DNA from: Microbacterium cremeum
GTDB taxonomy: Bacteria; Actinomycetota; Actinomycetes; Actinomycetales; Microbacteriaceae
Length of the DNA stretch: 64,000 nucleotides
Assembly: GCF_015277855.1 (NCBI RefSeq)
Contig: NZ_CP063812.1
Location: forward strand, 2,418,001 to 2,482,000
Reading direction: 5' to 3'
This document shows, one piece after another, positions 62,484 through 64,000 of the stretch. A model generated the notes under the pieces. The model did not search any database, was not told where the DNA came from, and saw only the letters and a program-made list of their open reading frames with translations. The position numbers were made by a program, and so were the translations under genes. How positions within the stretch are numbered: the stretch's first letter is position 1; each line of letters starts with the position of its first letter.

Positions 62484-62978
62484 ATGAGCGATCCGAATCC
62501 TGCAGCGCCCACTCCCCCGCCGCTGCCCGAGCAGTCCGCCGCCGACGCCGCCCGCACCGTGGACGCGCCATCGGGTGCCCGCGCCGCGTACTCGCCGGCG
62601 GACGATCCCGACGACACCGGCGTTCCCACCGTCGGAGGCGACGTCTCGCAGGTCGGGAAGGGCTTCTTCTCCGCGCTGTTCGATCTGTCGTTCCGCACCT
62701 TCATCACGCGCCGGCTCGCGAGCGTCTTCTACCTCGTCGGCCTCATCGCGATCGGCATCGGCTTCCTGGTGTACTTCGTCAGCGGCCTCCTCGGGGCCAT
62801 CAGCGTGATGCCCTTCAACGTCGGGGCGGGCATCAGCGCTCTCATCGCCACGATCATCATCGTGCCCGTGCTGACGTTCCTCGCGATCGTCCTGCTGAGG
62901 TTCGTCATCGAGGCCGTCGTCGCCCTGATCGCGATCGCCGAGAACACCGAGCGGACCGCGCAGCACACCCGGCGCTGA
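62484..62978 (+). CDS. DUF4282 membrane protein, 164 aa
   Basis: A Pro/Ala/Asp-rich N-terminal tail of about 65 residues is followed by the DUF4282 domain, FFSALFDLSFRTFITRRLASVFYLVG, and two membrane helices (about 82-106 and 115-150). Function unknown. It is divergent from the DUF5684 gene, and both proteins pair a small membrane domain with a Pro-rich tail. AAGGAG precedes the ATG. It converges with yaaA, five bases apart. Confidence 0.85.
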   Translation: MSDPNPAAPTPPPLPEQSAADAARTVDAPSGARAAYSPADDPDDTGVPTVGGDVSQVGKGFFSALFDLSFRTFITRRLASVFYLVGLIAIGIGFLVYFVSGLLGAISVMPFNVGAGISALIATIIIVPVLTFLAIVLLRFVIEAVVALIAIAENTERTAQHTRR

Positions 62979-62983
62979 CCCGC

Positions 62984-63736
62984 TCAGGCGAACAGTTCGA
63001 GCTCGCCCCGCGCGTTCTCGCGCACACGGAATCCTGCGGCATCCGCCCACCGCACGAATCCCTCGCGCGAGGCGACCCGCGGGCGGTCGCCGGCGAGACG
63101 GCGCACCAGCACGCCCTTGGTGTGCTTGTTGAAATGATTGAGGGCGCGTACGGCACCCCCGGGCCCTTCGGCGACCACGCGCACATAGAGCGACGGGATG
63201 CCGGCGGGCACCGGCCCGAGCGCCGCGTAGGCTTCCGAGCGCAGATCCAGCACGAATCGGGGCGCGAGCGCGTCGAGCGCCGCGGTCACGGCATCCGCCC
63301 ACACCCGCCGCAACGGCGGCACGTCCGGCAGCGCGGTCGACGCGCCGAGCCGATACGCGGGGATGCGGTCGAGCGCGCCCACCGGTCCGAACGGCGCCGA
63401 GTGGATCAGCACGTGCGCACCGAGCCACCGCCGGGCCGGCGCGTCGAGAGACGCCGCGTCGAGGGCGTCGAAGAGGACTCCGACGTAGCGGTCGACCGCG
63501 GCCATCGTGGGTCCTTGACGCAGCGCCGCGTTCACGGCGACATCGCCGCGCTGCGTCGCGCCGAGCTTCAGGACGCGCACGGCCGCGTCCTCGTCGGCGG
63601 ACAGCGCCACGAGGGCATCGACCACGGCCTCGCGCTGCGGCGCCAGCGACGGCAGCGCAAGACCCGCGACGTCGAGCGGCGCAGGGGTGCCCCCGGCCCG
63701 CTTGGTCTCGGAGGGCGGCAGAAGAATCAGCATCAT
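62984..63736 (-). CDS. yaaA: peroxide stress protein YaaA, 250 aa
   Basis: YaaA/DUF328 family, recognised by MLILLPPSETK at the start, RVLKLGATQRGDV, YVGVLFDAL, DLRSEAYAALGP, and ALNHFNKHTKGVLVRRL near the end. In E. coli YaaA limits intracellular free iron during peroxide stress and binds DNA. The start is the ATG at 63736 or the next codon. The gene begins 15 bases after the atpC terminator, and the T-rich end of that hairpin overlaps its leader. Confidence 0.9.
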   Translation of the reverse strand: MMLILLPPSETKRAGGTPAPLDVAGLALPSLAPQREAVVDALVALSADEDAAVRVLKLGATQRGDVAVNAALRQGPTMAAVDRYVGVLFDALDAASLDAPARRWLGAHVLIHSAPFGPVGALDRIPAYRLGASTALPDVPPLRRVWADAVTAALDALAPRFVLDLRSEAYAALGPVPAGIPSLYVRVVAEGPGGAVRALNHFNKHTKGVLVRRLAGDRPRVASREGFVRWADAAGFRVRENARGELELFA

Positions 63737-63750
63737 GCTCCCGAAAACGC

Positions 63751-63786
63751 GCGTCGGCCGGTTCCGTGAGGAACCGGCCGACGCGT
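63751..63786 (-). terminator. intrinsic terminator after atpC
   Basis: CGCGTCGGCCGGTTCC (63751-63766) pairs perfectly with GGAACCGGCCGACGCG (63771-63786), loop of four. The minus strand continues CGTTTTCG, giving a T tract. It lies just past the atpC stop and ends the ATP synthase operon. Confidence 0.85.
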
Positions 63787-63797
63787 GACAGTCGTCG

Positions 63798-64000
63798 TCA
63801 GGCGATCAGCGCCGCGTTGCCGGCGACGATCGTGAGGTCGTCGCCCTCCATCGAGAGGAAGCCGTCCTGCGCGTTGGCGATGATCTTCGAGCCGGAGGTC
63901 TCGGTGATGCGCACCTGACCCTCGGCGAGGATCGCCAGCACGGGCTCGTGCCCCGGCATGAAGCCGATCTCGCCCAGCACGGTCTTGGCGACGACGAGCG
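63798..64000 (-). CDS. atpC: F1Fo ATP synthase epsilon subunit, C-terminal part (5' end outside the window)
   Basis: Central-stalk subunit of ATP synthase. The visible 66 residues read LVVAKTVLGEIGFMPGHEPV, then ILAEGQVRITETSG and a C-terminal ALIA, matching the beta-sandwich domain of the short epsilon found in Microbacteriaceae. The C-terminal inhibitory helices of the E. coli protein are missing, because the stop at 63798 comes straight after the sandwich. The true start lies beyond 64000. Confidence 0.93.
   Translation of the reverse strand, partial: LVVAKTVLGEIGFMPGHEPVLAILAEGQVRITETSGSKIIANAQDGFLSMEGDDLTIVAGNAALIA

Noticed and set aside
1..64000. tRNA, rRNA, prophage, insertion sequence or integrative element
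   Set aside because: No cloverleaf, rRNA segment, integrase, transposase or attachment-site duplication was found on reading both strands.

Overview
The window is chromosomal DNA from a high-GC actinomycete, most likely Microbacterium or a close relative in the Microbacteriaceae. This rests on the very high GC content, frequent GTG starts, genus-typical proteins (short ATP-synthase epsilon, NRDE/TANGO2-like protein, DUF222-HNH endonuclease, DUF1206, DUF4282, DUF5684, DUF6176), many start codons placed 6-8 nt after a TANNNT -10 box (leaderless genes), and REP-like repeats of the GTTGAGCGAG type. I see no rRNA, tRNA, CRISPR array, prophage or transposase. Genes are densely packed and no gene-free stretch exceeds 300 bases.

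Layout. 1-8.0 kb: the 5' part of a 6-phosphofructokinase gene, an unknown protein, a SNF2-type helicase, a lipoprotein, a glycerophosphodiesterase, coaBC and an NRDE protein. 8.1-12.7 kb: a deoxyribose unit on the minus strand (SorC/DeoR-type regulator, deoC, a full aldehyde dehydrogenase, a half-length aldehyde dehydrogenase) with a perfect palindromic operator candidate upstream. 12.7-22.1 kb: the translation block nusA-ylxR-infB-rbfA, then (past mutY on the other strand) a uridine-kinase-like gene, truB, two small membrane proteins and ribF. 22.1-26.5 kb: a DUF308-lipase fusion, an alanine/glycine symporter and a DUF1206 protein. 26.5-33.1 kb: a Tat-exported PhoX phosphatase behind a PHO-box-like direct repeat, a LOG-family protein, a glycosyltransferase and proS. 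33.3-40.3 kb: pcp, benE, an RNB exoribonuclease, a lipoprotein/PKD pair, a DUF222-HNH protein and DUF6176. 40.3-51.8 kb: the MEP-pathway genes ispG and dxr and the site-2 protease rseP, which normally sit together, are here dispersed among an APH-like kinase, ltrA, a fused anthranilate synthase with its own trp leader, a copper-associated YcnI pair and a Mur ligase. 51.8-64.0 kb: an FKBP lipoprotein, an acyltransferase, OsmC, asparaginase, alanine dehydrogenase, an orphan EccC-like ATPase with a PP2C phosphatase, an aldo/keto reductase, two small membrane proteins, yaaA and the 3' end of the ATP-synthase epsilon gene.

Regulation stands out more than gene content. The clearest unit is a compact transcription attenuator ahead of the fused anthranilate synthase gene: a leaderless 11-residue peptide with tandem Trp codons, mutually exclusive hairpins and a terminator with a U tract. 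A common -10 motif (TANNNT, most often TAGGCT) lies 6-8 nt before the start codon of 16 protein-coding genes plus this leader peptide. Other candidates are a PhoP-type box before phoX, a palindrome before the deo operon, a hairpin that overlaps the infB ribosome-binding site, and several families of palindromic intergenic repeats, one of which has entered coding sequence.
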